59,308 nt of DNA from an uncultured bacterium (GTDB lineage Bacteria; Bacteroidota; Bacteroidia; Chitinophagales; Chitinophagaceae), in contig CAJBBV010000063.1 in assembly GCA_903951405.1 (NCBI GenBank), positions 1 to 59,308 of the forward strand, given 5' to 3'. The notes under the pieces were generated by a model. The model saw nothing but the letters and a program-made list of their open reading frames with translations. It was not told the DNA's origin and searched no databases. Made by a program: the position numbers and the translations under genes. Positions 8,047-17,464 of the stretch are shown here, one piece after another. The number at the start of each line of letters is the position of its first letter. The stretch's first letter is position 1.

Positions 8047-9429
8047 TTACTTATCGGTTCTAAATAAGTTAACAGGTAAACCTTCGCTGCTAAATAGATT
8101 CGGGATAGCTGTATTGGTAAATCCAAATCGAACCGCCATAGGATCCTTAACTTCTTTATTCGATACTACAACTGTGTTTCCTTCAATCTTAACTTTGGCA
8201 GGTAAAAATTTGTGGTCTGAACCTGCAATATAAAACTCTGTAGCATCACCTCCTTTTGTCACCAATCCGGTTGGTACATTTTCGAAACTTATTCTAATCT
8301 TTCCTTTTTCTATAGTATGAGATTTATACATGGGATTTTTATAGCTCAATCCCTTTACCCCATAAGTTTCCGCAAGAGCCAAGTTTGCAAGTCGCTCTGA
8401 AACTTTTATTTTTTCTATTGGATGAATATTTTTTACATCATCCACTAAATCACTAATTACAACCATGCCAGTATTAGGATATGACAAAGATTTAGTTTGT
8501 GCTTCCCTAAGTAATGCACCATTAAGTTGATCATCTCCATAACTAAATGGAGCTATTTGTACGAAATAGAATGGAAATTCATTTCCCCACGACTTTCTCC
8601 AACTATTAATCATCGACGTAAATAATTTTTGATAGGCGTAATGGGTTCCTACATTACTTTCGCCCTGATACCATATGGCACCAGCAATTTTATAATTTAC
8701 AATTGGATAAATCATTGCATTGTAAATAAGTCCTGGCTTATTTGGCCACCAAGCCAATTCACCTAGCTTATCGGAAGCAGCCTTTAACTCTTGATCAGAC
8801 TCCACAATTTCTTTTGGCGTCCATACTTCTGCGGGTGTTCCACCCCAGTTGCTATTGATAAGGCCAACAGGAAATTTGGTTTTAGCATTCAATTGTTTTC
8901 CGAAAAAATAACCGACTGCACTGAAATGCAACATGTCTTCTGGATTGCAGACTACCCATTTACCACTCAAATCGTTTTGAGGTGTTTCAGAAGTAGATTT
9001 TGCAACATAGAAAAATCGAATGCCCCTATTCGTAGCGTTGGGAGATTCTGCCTTAGACTGAGGAAGACTCTGGTCTCCAGACCACTCCATATTGCTTTGC
9101 CCGCTGCAAACCCATACCTCACCTATCAACACATCTTCAATTAGAATCTCATTATCCCCTTTAATCTTAATCGAATAAGGGCCGCCCGCTTTAGGTGTAT
9201 TTATTTCTGTTAGCCATCGTGCCCCATTGTCACCATTAGTTTCATACGTAGTGGTGTCCCAACTAGTGGTAATAACAATTTTTTCAGCCGGAGAGCACCA
9301 ACCCCAAAGCTTGACTTTTGTATTTTGTTGCAGCACCATGTGTGACCCAATAATTGCTGGAAGTCTAACATCTGCAAATACTGAAATGAGGGAAAAAACA
9401 AACGTGAGTAATAAAATAGATTTTTTCAT
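8047..9429 (-). CDS. Sialate O-acetylesterase-like SGNH hydrolase
   Basis: A 460-residue exported carbohydrate esterase. A signal peptide (MKKSILLLTFVFSLISVFAD) precedes a small beta-domain and the SGNH hydrolase. The nucleophile block is GEVWVCSGQSNMEWS with Ser112. IWYQGESN supplies the oxyanion-hole region, and the Asp/His pair sits in SDLVDDVKNIHP. These enzymes remove acetyl groups from sialic acid or hemicellulose sugars. It ends at the terminator shared with the oxidoreductase. No sialidase or SusC/D pair lies nearby, so the natural glycan is unknown. Confidence 0.85.
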   Translation of the reverse strand: MKKSILLLTFVFSLISVFADVRLPAIIGSHMVLQQNTKVKLWGWCSPAEKIVITTSWDTTTYETNGDNGARWLTEINTPKAGGPYSIKIKGDNEILIEDVLIGEVWVCSGQSNMEWSGDQSLPQSKAESPNATNRGIRFFYVAKSTSETPQNDLSGKWVVCNPEDMLHFSAVGYFFGKQLNAKTKFPVGLINSNWGGTPAEVWTPKEIVESDQELKAASDKLGELAWWPNKPGLIYNAMIYPIVNYKIAGAIWYQGESNVGTHYAYQKLFTSMINSWRKSWGNEFPFYFVQIAPFSYGDDQLNGALLREAQTKSLSYPNTGMVVISDLVDDVKNIHPIEKIKVSERLANLALAETYGVKGLSYKNPMYKSHTIEKGKIRISFENVPTGLVTKGGDATEFYIAGSDHKFLPAKVKIEGNTVVVSNKEVKDPMAVRFGFTNTAIPNLFSSEGLPVNLFRTDK

Positions 9430-9498
9430 GTAGCGAGTTTTACTAGTTGAATTTACTCTTTTTCAACAAACACAGAGCACCTATTCAATGCAATTATT

Positions 9499-10380
9499 TT
9501 AAGAAAGAATATCTTTCCTTTTGAAAACCCAAATAGAAGCCCACAGAAATCCTATAATATGTACTATTAAGACTCCTGCAGAAGAAAGCACTCCTGGCAG
9601 ATTTTCAATAGACCCTTTGATTTGTTCATTATTCGCATCTACTCTTATATCAAAAAATCCTTTCCACCCTAACATATGACTTGTAAAAAGATATGGCTTC
9701 ATGTGATTGAAAATGGGTAGATCAAGTGTGTTGATGATGGTAAAAACGATAATGATACTCATACTAGCCATAATCGGACCAATTGAATTCTCTGCAAAAA
9801 CACTTAGAAAAAAAGAAAGAGAAGCTACAGTTAACATTGCAACGATAGCAAATCCAAAAGCTGCTATATATCTCCACAATACGTCACTGGATAAGATTTG
9901 CGTAATCATATCACTTTTCAAAATCAACATATCATCAGCACCAAAAATCAAAACAGATATGCCAAGTGACCAAAATGCCATCCAAAGCAATAGTACTAAG
10001 GTATAGATTCCTGCAGCAGTAAACTTCGCCATTATCAGTACATTACGGCTAATGGGCTTAGTCAAAATCAGCCTCAATGTGCCAATGCTTGCCTCTCCTG
10101 AAATCATATCACCTGCCACCAATGAAACCAACAATGGAAGGTTTACTAATAATGTTTGAAGGATAATATAAGCCATTAAATAACCATTCAAAATTTTACC
10201 ATGCAATTCAAATGTATCAGTTAACGAACGTAGCCCAAACTCTAAATATGTTTCACCATCGGTATAGAAACCTAACTGAATTAATCCTACAACTATTGCC
10301 ACTACACTGAAAGCGATATAGGTTCTAGGATTCCTAAAAATCTTGTAAAGTTCTATAAACGTAATTCTACTATACTGCAT
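9499..10380 (-). CDS. ABC-2 type transporter permease
   Basis: A 293-residue inner-membrane protein with about six hydrophobic segments (for example VAIVVGLIQLGF, LLVNLPLLVSLVAG, GVLIVHIIGFLWASIWVF). The block DMISGEASIGTLRLILTKPISR is typical of ABC-2 and NosY-like permeases. It overlaps the ATPase gene by 11 bp and so forms a two-gene export system with it. The substrate is unknown; such pairs often export drugs or peptides, or act in gliding (GldA/F) in Bacteroidota, but no gliding partner is nearby. Confidence 0.85.
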   Translation of the reverse strand: MQYSRITFIELYKIFRNPRTYIAFSVVAIVVGLIQLGFYTDGETYLEFGLRSLTDTFELHGKILNGYLMAYIILQTLLVNLPLLVSLVAGDMISGEASIGTLRLILTKPISRNVLIMAKFTAAGIYTLVLLLWMAFWSLGISVLIFGADDMLILKSDMITQILSSDVLWRYIAAFGFAIVAMLTVASLSFFLSVFAENSIGPIMASMSIIIVFTIINTLDLPIFNHMKPYLFTSHMLGWKGFFDIRVDANNEQIKGSIENLPGVLSSAGVLIVHIIGFLWASIWVFKRKDILS

Positions 10381-11308
10381 GTTCAGAAGTTAAGGATAGG
10401 AAATAGGCTTCAAGGGAATTCACAGATTTTATTCCAATCAATCCTACACCATGGTCTACTAAATATTTAGTGAGGTCTTGAATATTTGCACGGTTGACTT
10501 CGATAATCAGTTTTTCTATTGAATTTCCTTTAAGTGAATCACTCCATGTTGATGCCCCTAAAATCAACTTAGCCTCTTCATTATTCAACGTTTCTATTTC
10601 AAGCTGAACTTTGCCAGGATTAAGTAAATCGGTTACCCTACCTTCTACAATTTTTTTTCCCTTATTAATAATCAACATACTGTCTGCTATTTGTTCTACT
10701 TCAGACAATAAGTGAGAAGAAACAACAACAGTTTTCTTCTTATCCCGGCTCAACATTAAAATGAGATTTCGGATATCCGTTATTCCTTGCGGATCAAGCC
10801 CATTTGTTGGCTCATCCAAAATAATTAAATCAGGATTATTTACCATGGCAATTGCTATACCCAATCGCTGCTTCATTCCCTGTGAATATTTCTTGACTTT
10901 GTCGTGTGCGCGAGACTCAAGTCCAACAACAGCCAACTGATTCATGATTTCATCACGACTCAATGACAGCCCTCCATACTTCGAGAATATTTTCATATTG
11001 TCGATAGCATTCAAGTATTTATATAAATCAGGCTTTTCAACCATCGCCCCTGTCTTGCTCAGAATATATTCTCTATCGTCTTGTAAAGATTTGCCGAAAA
11101 GTTTAATGGTACCATGAGTAGGCTTTATTAGAGATAAAATCATTCTAATGGTGGTAGACTTACCAGCCCCATTTTGGCCAAGAAATCCATATACTTCTCC
11201 AGCATTGACAGAAAAAGAAAGATTGTCAACAGAAGTAAAATTTCCAAATTGCTTGGTGAGTTGATCGACCTGAATATGCAAGTTTGTATGATTTATTGTA
11301 GTGCCCAA
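10370..11308 (-). CDS. ABC transporter ATP-binding protein
   Basis: A 312-residue ATPase with Walker A (GQNGAGKST), the signature YSQGMKQRLG and Walker B (LIILDEPTNGLDP), followed by a C-terminal extension of about 80 residues like other ABC-2 exporter ATPases. The ORF has no ATG at its start: the first codon is TTG at 11308, and a second TTG at 11281 (LHIQVDQLTKQFG) is an equally good choice that fits the domain start better. It overlaps the permease gene by 11 bp, so the two are translationally coupled. Confidence 0.88.
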   Translation of the reverse strand: MGTTINHTNLHIQVDQLTKQFGNFTSVDNLSFSVNAGEVYGFLGQNGAGKSTTIRMILSLIKPTHGTIKLFGKSLQDDREYILSKTGAMVEKPDLYKYLNAIDNMKIFSKYGGLSLSRDEIMNQLAVVGLESRAHDKVKKYSQGMKQRLGIAIAMVNNPDLIILDEPTNGLDPQGITDIRNLILMLSRDKKKTVVVSSHLLSEVEQIADSMLIINKGKKIVEGRVTDLLNPGKVQLEIETLNNEEAKLILGASTWSDSLKGNSIEKLIIEVNRANIQDLTKYLVDHGVGLIGIKSVNSLEAYFLSLTSEHAV

Positions 11309-11366
11309 AAATTCAACTTAAACCAATAAAGAATATTTTTTAGCTCGGTAATTTTGAAAAAATAAA

Positions 11367-11387
11367 TCCGGATTAAAATAATCCGGA
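11367..11387 (-). terminator. Rho-independent terminator of the atp operon
   Basis: A perfect 9-bp stem TCCGGATTA / TAATCCGGA with a 3-base loop is followed on the minus strand by TTTATTTTTTC. It lies about 40 bases after the atpA stop, so the operon ends at atpA here. Confidence 0.85.
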
Positions 11388-11427
11388 CTTATCGATTCTA
11401 TTTAGACTGCTAGTCTTGAATGCTAAC

Positions 11428-13005
11428 TTATTTATAGTGAGCCATCAATCCTTTTGCTAATTCAGTCATAGTTTTAAGTCCATCTTCAGGTAAATTTCCT
11501 TTCTTGAATTCTGCAAGTATCTCAGGATGCTTTGCTTCCATTTCCATGAGGAAATTTTCTTCGAATTCCTTAACCGATTTAACAGGAACATCTTTCAATA
11601 AGCCTTGCGTTCCAAGGTAAATAATGGCAACTTGCTTTTCAACAGATACTGGTTGATATTGTCCTTGCTTAAGAATCTCAACGTTACGAGCGCCTTTGTC
11701 AATTACTGACTTTGTAGCAGCATCTAGGTCACCACCAAACTTAGAGAACGCTTCAAGTTCACGGTATAATGCCTGATCCAGCTTAAGTGTTCCAGAAACT
11801 TTTTTCATTGACTTGATCTGAGCGTTACCACCAACGCGACTTACCGAAATACCCACGTTAATGGCAGGTCTAATACCTGCGTTAAACAAGTTTGATTCTA
11901 AGAATATCTGTCCATCTGTAATCGAAATTACGTTCGTTGGAATATATGCAGAAACGTCACCTGCTTGAGTTTCGATGATTGGCAACGCTGTTAGAGAACC
12001 TCCACCCTTTACTAAATGCTTGATAGACTCAGGCAAATCGTTCATTTTTGCGGCTACTTCATCTTTACTAATCACCTTTGCAGCTCTTTCTAACAAACGG
12101 CTATGCAAGTAAAATACGTCCCCAGGATAAGCTTCACGGCCTGGTGGTCGACGAAGCAATAGAGATACTTCACGGTATGCAACTGCTTGCTTAGATAAGT
12201 CATCATAAACAATCAATGCTGCATTTCCTGTATCACGAAGGAATTCTCCAATTGCTGCACCAGCAAATGGAGCAAAGAATTGAAGAGGCGCAGGATCTGC
12301 AGCAGGAGCAGCTACGATGATGGTATACTCCATAGCCCCATTATCTTCCAAGGTTTTCATTACCCCTGCGATAGTGGATGCTTTTTGTCCAATGGCTACA
12401 TAAATACAGTAAACAGGTTTTCCTGCTTTATAAAATTCTTTTTGGTTGATGATGGTGTCGATTGCAATGGCAGTCTTTCCTGTTTGACGGTCACCAATAA
12501 TCAACTCTCTTTGTCCACGGCCAATTGGAATCATTGCATCGATTGCTTTCAATCCGGTTTGCAATGGCTCTTTTACAGGTTCACGGAAAATAACACCTGG
12601 CGCTTTACGCTCTAGTGGCATTTCATAAAGATCACCTGCTATTGGGCCTTTTCCATCGATAGGCTCTCCAAGTGTATTGATTACGCGGCCAACCAAGCCC
12701 ATACCAGCCTTAATTGATGCGATCATACCGGTTCTCTTTACTTTTGAACCCTCTTTAACTCCTGCGCCAGAACCCATCAATACAACACCGACATTATCTT
12801 CTTCGAGGTTAAGTGCAATAGCTTTTACACCAGTTTCAAACTCTACAAGTTCTCCTGATTTCACTTTGTTTAATCCATAGATACGTGCGATTCCATCACC
12901 AACTTGCAATACTGTACCAACTTCCTCTAACTCAGCAGAGGTATTGAAGTTGCTTAATTGCTGACGTAAAATGGCTGATATTTCATCCGGCTTAATGTCT
13001 ATCAT
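11428..13005 (-). CDS. atpA: ATP synthase F1 subunit alpha
   Basis: The full-length 525-residue alpha subunit forms the non-catalytic nucleotide sites of the F1 hexamer. Walker A is GDRQTGKT at 171-178, and the segment [17 protein letters not shown] carries the conserved arginine. It is the last gene of the atpB-E-F-H-A run, 35 bp after atpH. In most Bacteroidota atpG (gamma) follows directly; here a terminator and then an unrelated ABC exporter follow. Confidence 0.97.
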   Translation of the reverse strand: MIDIKPDEISAILRQQLSNFNTSAELEEVGTVLQVGDGIARIYGLNKVKSGELVEFETGVKAIALNLEEDNVGVVLMGSGAGVKEGSKVKRTGMIASIKAGMGLVGRVINTLGEPIDGKGPIAGDLYEMPLERKAPGVIFREPVKEPLQTGLKAIDAMIPIGRGQRELIIGDRQTGKTAIAIDTIINQKEFYKAGKPVYCIYVAIGQKASTIAGVMKTLEDNGAMEYTIIVAAPAADPAPLQFFAPFAGAAIGEFLRDTGNAALIVYDDLSKQAVAYREVSLLLRRPPGREAYPGDVFYLHSRLLERAAKVISKDEVAAKMNDLPESIKHLVKGGGSLTALPIIETQAGDVSAYIPTNVISITDGQIFLESNLFNAGIRPAINVGISVSRVGGNAQIKSMKKVSGTLKLDQALYRELEAFSKFGGDLDAATKSVIDKGARNVEILKQGQYQPVSVEKQVAIIYLGTQGLLKDVPVKSVKEFEENFLMEMEAKHPEILAEFKKGNLPEDGLKTMTELAKGLMAHYK

Positions 13006-13040
13006 AAATGCGTATTTAAATTGTATTCGATTTTTTGTTA

Positions 13041-13604
13041 TTAAATGATTTGCTTTACATACATGTTTTTAATAAACTGCTTTTTAATGTGTTGCAAATC
13101 GTGTTGTATACTAGCATCAAAAAGTTTATCCTCCACTTGTACAACCAAACCACCAAGTATTGAAGCATCAACGTGTTCTTTTAATTCAATTGTTTTATTT
13201 TTCAACATGACATTTTCCTGCAAAATATTAATCAATTCAGCTTTCATACCCTCTGTCATCGAAACTGCAGTAGTAAGTTCAACGATTTGAATTCCTTTAT
13301 GATTACGATACATTTCTAGAAATGCATCAAGGATTTCTTTAATGGCAACCGATCTACCTTTTGAGAAGACAAGCTTAAAAAATGAAGCAGTAAGTGGTTG
13401 AATGTGGCTAGCAAATATAGCATCAAACACACTGCTTTTTTTATCTCCTGCGATCACAGGTGAAACAAAAAAGATGTTAAGTTCAGAATGATTTACGTTA
13501 CTTATTGTATCCAAATCATTCTTGACCTCTTCTACCTTGCCTGTCTCGAGGGCTAGATCAAAGAGTGCTTTTGCGTATCGTTGTGCAACTTTAGTTTGAC
13601 GCAT
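13041..13604 (-). CDS. atpH: ATP synthase F1 subunit delta
   Basis: A 187-residue delta subunit, the stator link between the b subunits and the top of F1. The start [18 protein letters not shown] and the C-terminal [20 protein letters not shown] are the two conserved family blocks. It starts 5 bp after atpF and precedes atpA by 35 bp. Confidence 0.95.
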   Translation of the reverse strand: MRQTKVAQRYAKALFDLALETGKVEEVKNDLDTISNVNHSELNIFFVSPVIAGDKKSSVFDAIFASHIQPLTASFFKLVFSKGRSVAIKEILDAFLEMYRNHKGIQIVELTTAVSMTEGMKAELINILQENVMLKNKTIELKEHVDASILGGLVVQVEDKLFDASIQHDLQHIKKQFIKNMYVKQII

Positions 13605-13609
13605 GTTGA

Positions 13610-14110
13610 TTATTTTCCAAACTGATGAAGTTCACCAGCCATCTGCTGAATATATTTTTCTTGCTCTGCTTTATTATCAAGCTGCCTGCGGATAACCTTT
13701 TCGGAAATTTCAATAACCATATTTCCTATCTGATTTTTAACATCAGTAAGAGCAGCCATTTTTTTAGTCTCAATTGCAGAATAGGCATCTGCAATTACTT
13801 TGGCTGCTTCCGCTTTAGCTTGCTCTTTAGCATCGCTGATCAATTTATCTTTGGTCTCTTTGGCTTCTTTGAGCATTTTGGTTCTCTCCTCTCGAGCCTG
13901 TACCATTAAAGCCTCATTCTCACTTTTCAATTGAACCATTTCGGCTTTTACCTTTTGAGCAGTTTCCAATGAATCAGCAATCCCTTTTTCGCGATCGTTT
14001 AGAGATTGAATAATAATTTTCCATGCAAACTTCTTCAAAATGAAGAAAACCAATAAGAACGCGATGAGCGTCCAAATCAATAAACCAATACCGGGTAATA
14101 ACAAATCCAT
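13610..14110 (-). CDS. atpF: ATP synthase F0 subunit b
   Basis: A 166-residue peripheral-stalk subunit with one N-terminal membrane helix (LLIWTLIAFLLVFFILKKFAW) followed by a long charged Ala/Glu/Lys coiled coil. This is the normal architecture and length. It is separated from atpE by a 118-bp spacer with two hairpins, and from atpH by 5 bp. Confidence 0.95.
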   Translation of the reverse strand: MDLLLPGIGLLIWTLIAFLLVFFILKKFAWKIIIQSLNDREKGIADSLETAQKVKAEMVQLKSENEALMVQAREERTKMLKEAKETKDKLISDAKEQAKAEAAKVIADAYSAIETKKMAALTDVKNQIGNMVIEISEKVIRRQLDNKAEQEKYIQQMAGELHQFGK

Positions 14111-14140
14111 AGTCAGTATTTTGAATCAAATTTTTCAAAG

Positions 14141-14213
14141 AACTGCATCCTCCGCCCTGTGCTTTGGATGCAGTTTAATTTTTCGATAATGATGCATTAA
14201 TGCATAATTATCG
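14141..14213 (-). promoter_or_regulatory. Tandem hairpins in the atpE-atpF spacer
   Basis: Two inverted repeats fill this spacer. One is a perfect 10-bp stem AACTGCATCC / GGATGCAGTT with a 15-base loop (14141-14175). The other is CGATAAT...ATTATCG enclosing ATGCAT-TA-ATGCAT (14184-14213). Neither is followed by a clean T run on the minus strand, so they look more like RNA-stability or partial-termination elements than a full terminator. Such structure could help keep the c subunit in excess over b, delta and alpha; that role is inference. Confidence 0.5.
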
Positions 14214-14228
14214 TGTGCACTGTAATGA

Positions 14229-15577
<1,349 letters not shown>

Positions 15578-15597
15578 AAATTTCTCCAAATTTTTTG

Positions 15598-15605
15598 CAA
15601 AGATA
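15598..15605 (-). promoter_or_regulatory. -7 box upstream of the atp operon
   Basis: The minus strand reads TATCTTTG (then C), an exact match to the Bacteroidota -7 consensus, 20 bases before the atpB ATG. A TTG lies 24 bases further upstream, slightly beyond the usual spacing. Confidence 0.42.
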
Positions 15606-15650
15606 GGGATGCCTAGAGTAAAAACCTTGCAATCCTAAAAAAACTCGTTT

Positions 15651-17447
15651 TTAGTCCTTTTGGTCCTGCAAAATGTGCAGAAAAGCATAGGCCCCTTTGG
15701 ATTTAATAAGCTCTTCATGGGTGCCCGATTCCACTATTACGCCTTTGTCGAGCAAAAGGATTTGAGAAGCTTTCCTGATGGTAGACAATCTATGAGCTAT
15801 TATTATGGACGTTCGGCCTGCCGTCAATACTTCAATGGCATGTTGAATCATTTTTTCAGTATGGCTGTCAACCGAGGAAGTAGCTTCATCCAATACCAAA
15901 ATAGCAGGTTTAAACAAAAGCGCGCGCATAAAGGATAATAATTGCCTTTGCCCCATAGATAAGGTACCTCCTCTTTCCATGACATTATAATGGTATCCTT
16001 CGGGCAACTGCTCAATAAAGTCATGAATTCCAATCAGCTTTGCCGCCTCCTTTACCTCGTCTAAGGTAATAGTTGGATCACGAAGGGTGACATTTTCATA
16101 AACCGAACCCGAAAAAAGATAGACATCCTGCAGCACAACCCCAATTTGCCTTCTCAATGTATTTAGACCAAAGTCTTCTATACGCAGGTCATCAATGAAG
16201 ATGTTTCCCTCAGAATGCTGATACAAACGATTAATTAAGCTTATGATAGTGGACTTCCCACTTCCCGTATGCCCTACTATAGCCAGCGTCTGTCCTTGAG
16301 GAACACAAAAAGAGATGTCATTCAATACCGAAGTTCCCTCTATATAGCTGAAACCAACGTGTTGAAACTCTATTTTACCCTTAATCTTACGATCTACTGC
16401 CTTTGCATTATCCTCAATAAAATCTTGGTTTGCCAGAACCATCAATACCCGCTCTCCAGCAACCATTCCCATCTGAAGTACATTGAACTTATCGGCTATG
16501 ACCCGCAATGGCCGAAATAGCAAATTCAATAAAAGTATAAATGATACAATATTACCCGTAACATTTGCCGCTTCAAGTGGACTCAATTGATACGCGTTCC
16601 GGGCAGTAAACCAAACCAACAAGCCCATAGAAAAGGCAAGTATGATCTCAACAACAGGGAAAAAGACAGAATAGGCAAAAATCGCGCTGATATTTGCATC
16701 ACGGTGATGCTGATTGATCTTTTCAAATTGATTTTGCTCCTTTTTTTCAGCATTAAATGCCTGAATTACTTGCATACCTGAAATATGCTCCTGTACAAAC
16801 GCATTCAATGATGCGATGGCATTACGAACGCTGACAAACGATTTATTGACACTCTCTTTAAAAAAATAAGTGGCAACTAATAATAAGGGGAAAGGGATTA
16901 TGCAAACAATAGTCAATTGCCAATTGGTGTAAAACATAGCAGTCAAAATTGCCACAATAGAAAGCAGGTCTGCTACTATAGGAATAAAGCCTTCAGAAAA
17001 GATATCATTGATGGCTTCTATGTCATTAATTGTTCTCGTAGTCAGTGTACCAATTGGTGTCTTATCAAATTGACGCAAGTTCAAGGATAGAATTTTTTCA
17101 TAGACAGTCAACCGTATATCCTTTACAACACGATGTCCTAACCAAGAAGTTATATAGGTGAAGATGAAACGAAGTATGCTTTCAACTAGCAATACTAAAA
17201 TTTGAATTAAGGTAATAGACAATAAAAAATGCATGATAAGCTCTCCATTTGAACCTGGATCAGTACTAACACGATGGAGTGTTTTGTTGATTAAGAGTGG
17301 CCTAAGGGGAGCTAATAATGCCAGCATGATCGCTAGCAGAACTGACAAATAAAATTTTCCAGCATATGGCTTTGCAAATGAATAAATTCTTCGCAATAAT
17401 GTTAGATCAAATACTTTTTTTTTCTGACTTGCCTTTTCATTACTCAT
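15651..17447 (-). CDS. ABC exporter with fused membrane and ATPase domains, MsbA/MdlB-like
   Basis: A 598-residue half-transporter. The N-terminal six-helix exporter domain spans about 20-330. The ATPase follows with Walker A (GHTGSGKST), signature (LSMGQRQLLS) and Walker B (ILVLDEATSSVD). It would work as a homodimer exporting lipid, peptide or drug. It starts 17 bp after the stop of the upstream 728-residue protein gene on the same strand, so the two may be cotranscribed. Its stop codon lies in an AT-only inverted repeat (15635-15654) that might act as a weak terminator. Confidence 0.9.
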   Translation of the reverse strand: MSNEKASQKKKVFDLTLLRRIYSFAKPYAGKFYLSVLLAIMLALLAPLRPLLINKTLHRVSTDPGSNGELIMHFLLSITLIQILVLLVESILRFIFTYITSWLGHRVVKDIRLTVYEKILSLNLRQFDKTPIGTLTTRTINDIEAINDIFSEGFIPIVADLLSIVAILTAMFYTNWQLTIVCIIPFPLLLVATYFFKESVNKSFVSVRNAIASLNAFVQEHISGMQVIQAFNAEKKEQNQFEKINQHHRDANISAIFAYSVFFPVVEIILAFSMGLLVWFTARNAYQLSPLEAANVTGNIVSFILLLNLLFRPLRVIADKFNVLQMGMVAGERVLMVLANQDFIEDNAKAVDRKIKGKIEFQHVGFSYIEGTSVLNDISFCVPQGQTLAIVGHTGSGKSTIISLINRLYQHSEGNIFIDDLRIEDFGLNTLRRQIGVVLQDVYLFSGSVYENVTLRDPTITLDEVKEAAKLIGIHDFIEQLPEGYHYNVMERGGTLSMGQRQLLSFMRALLFKPAILVLDEATSSVDSHTEKMIQHAIEVLTAGRTSIIIAHRLSTIRKASQILLLDKGVIVESGTHEELIKSKGAYAFLHILQDQKD

Positions 17448-17464
17448 ACCAACATCATTTCCAT

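Noticed and set aside
9499-11308. ABC-2 exporter as gliding genes gldA/gldF
   Set aside because: The architecture fits, but there is no gldG or other gliding gene beside it and the motifs are not specific.
15635-15654. CTAAAAA...TTTTTAG inverted repeat as terminator of the MsbA-like gene
   Set aside because: The stem is AT-only and overlaps the stop codon; too weak to list as a terminator.
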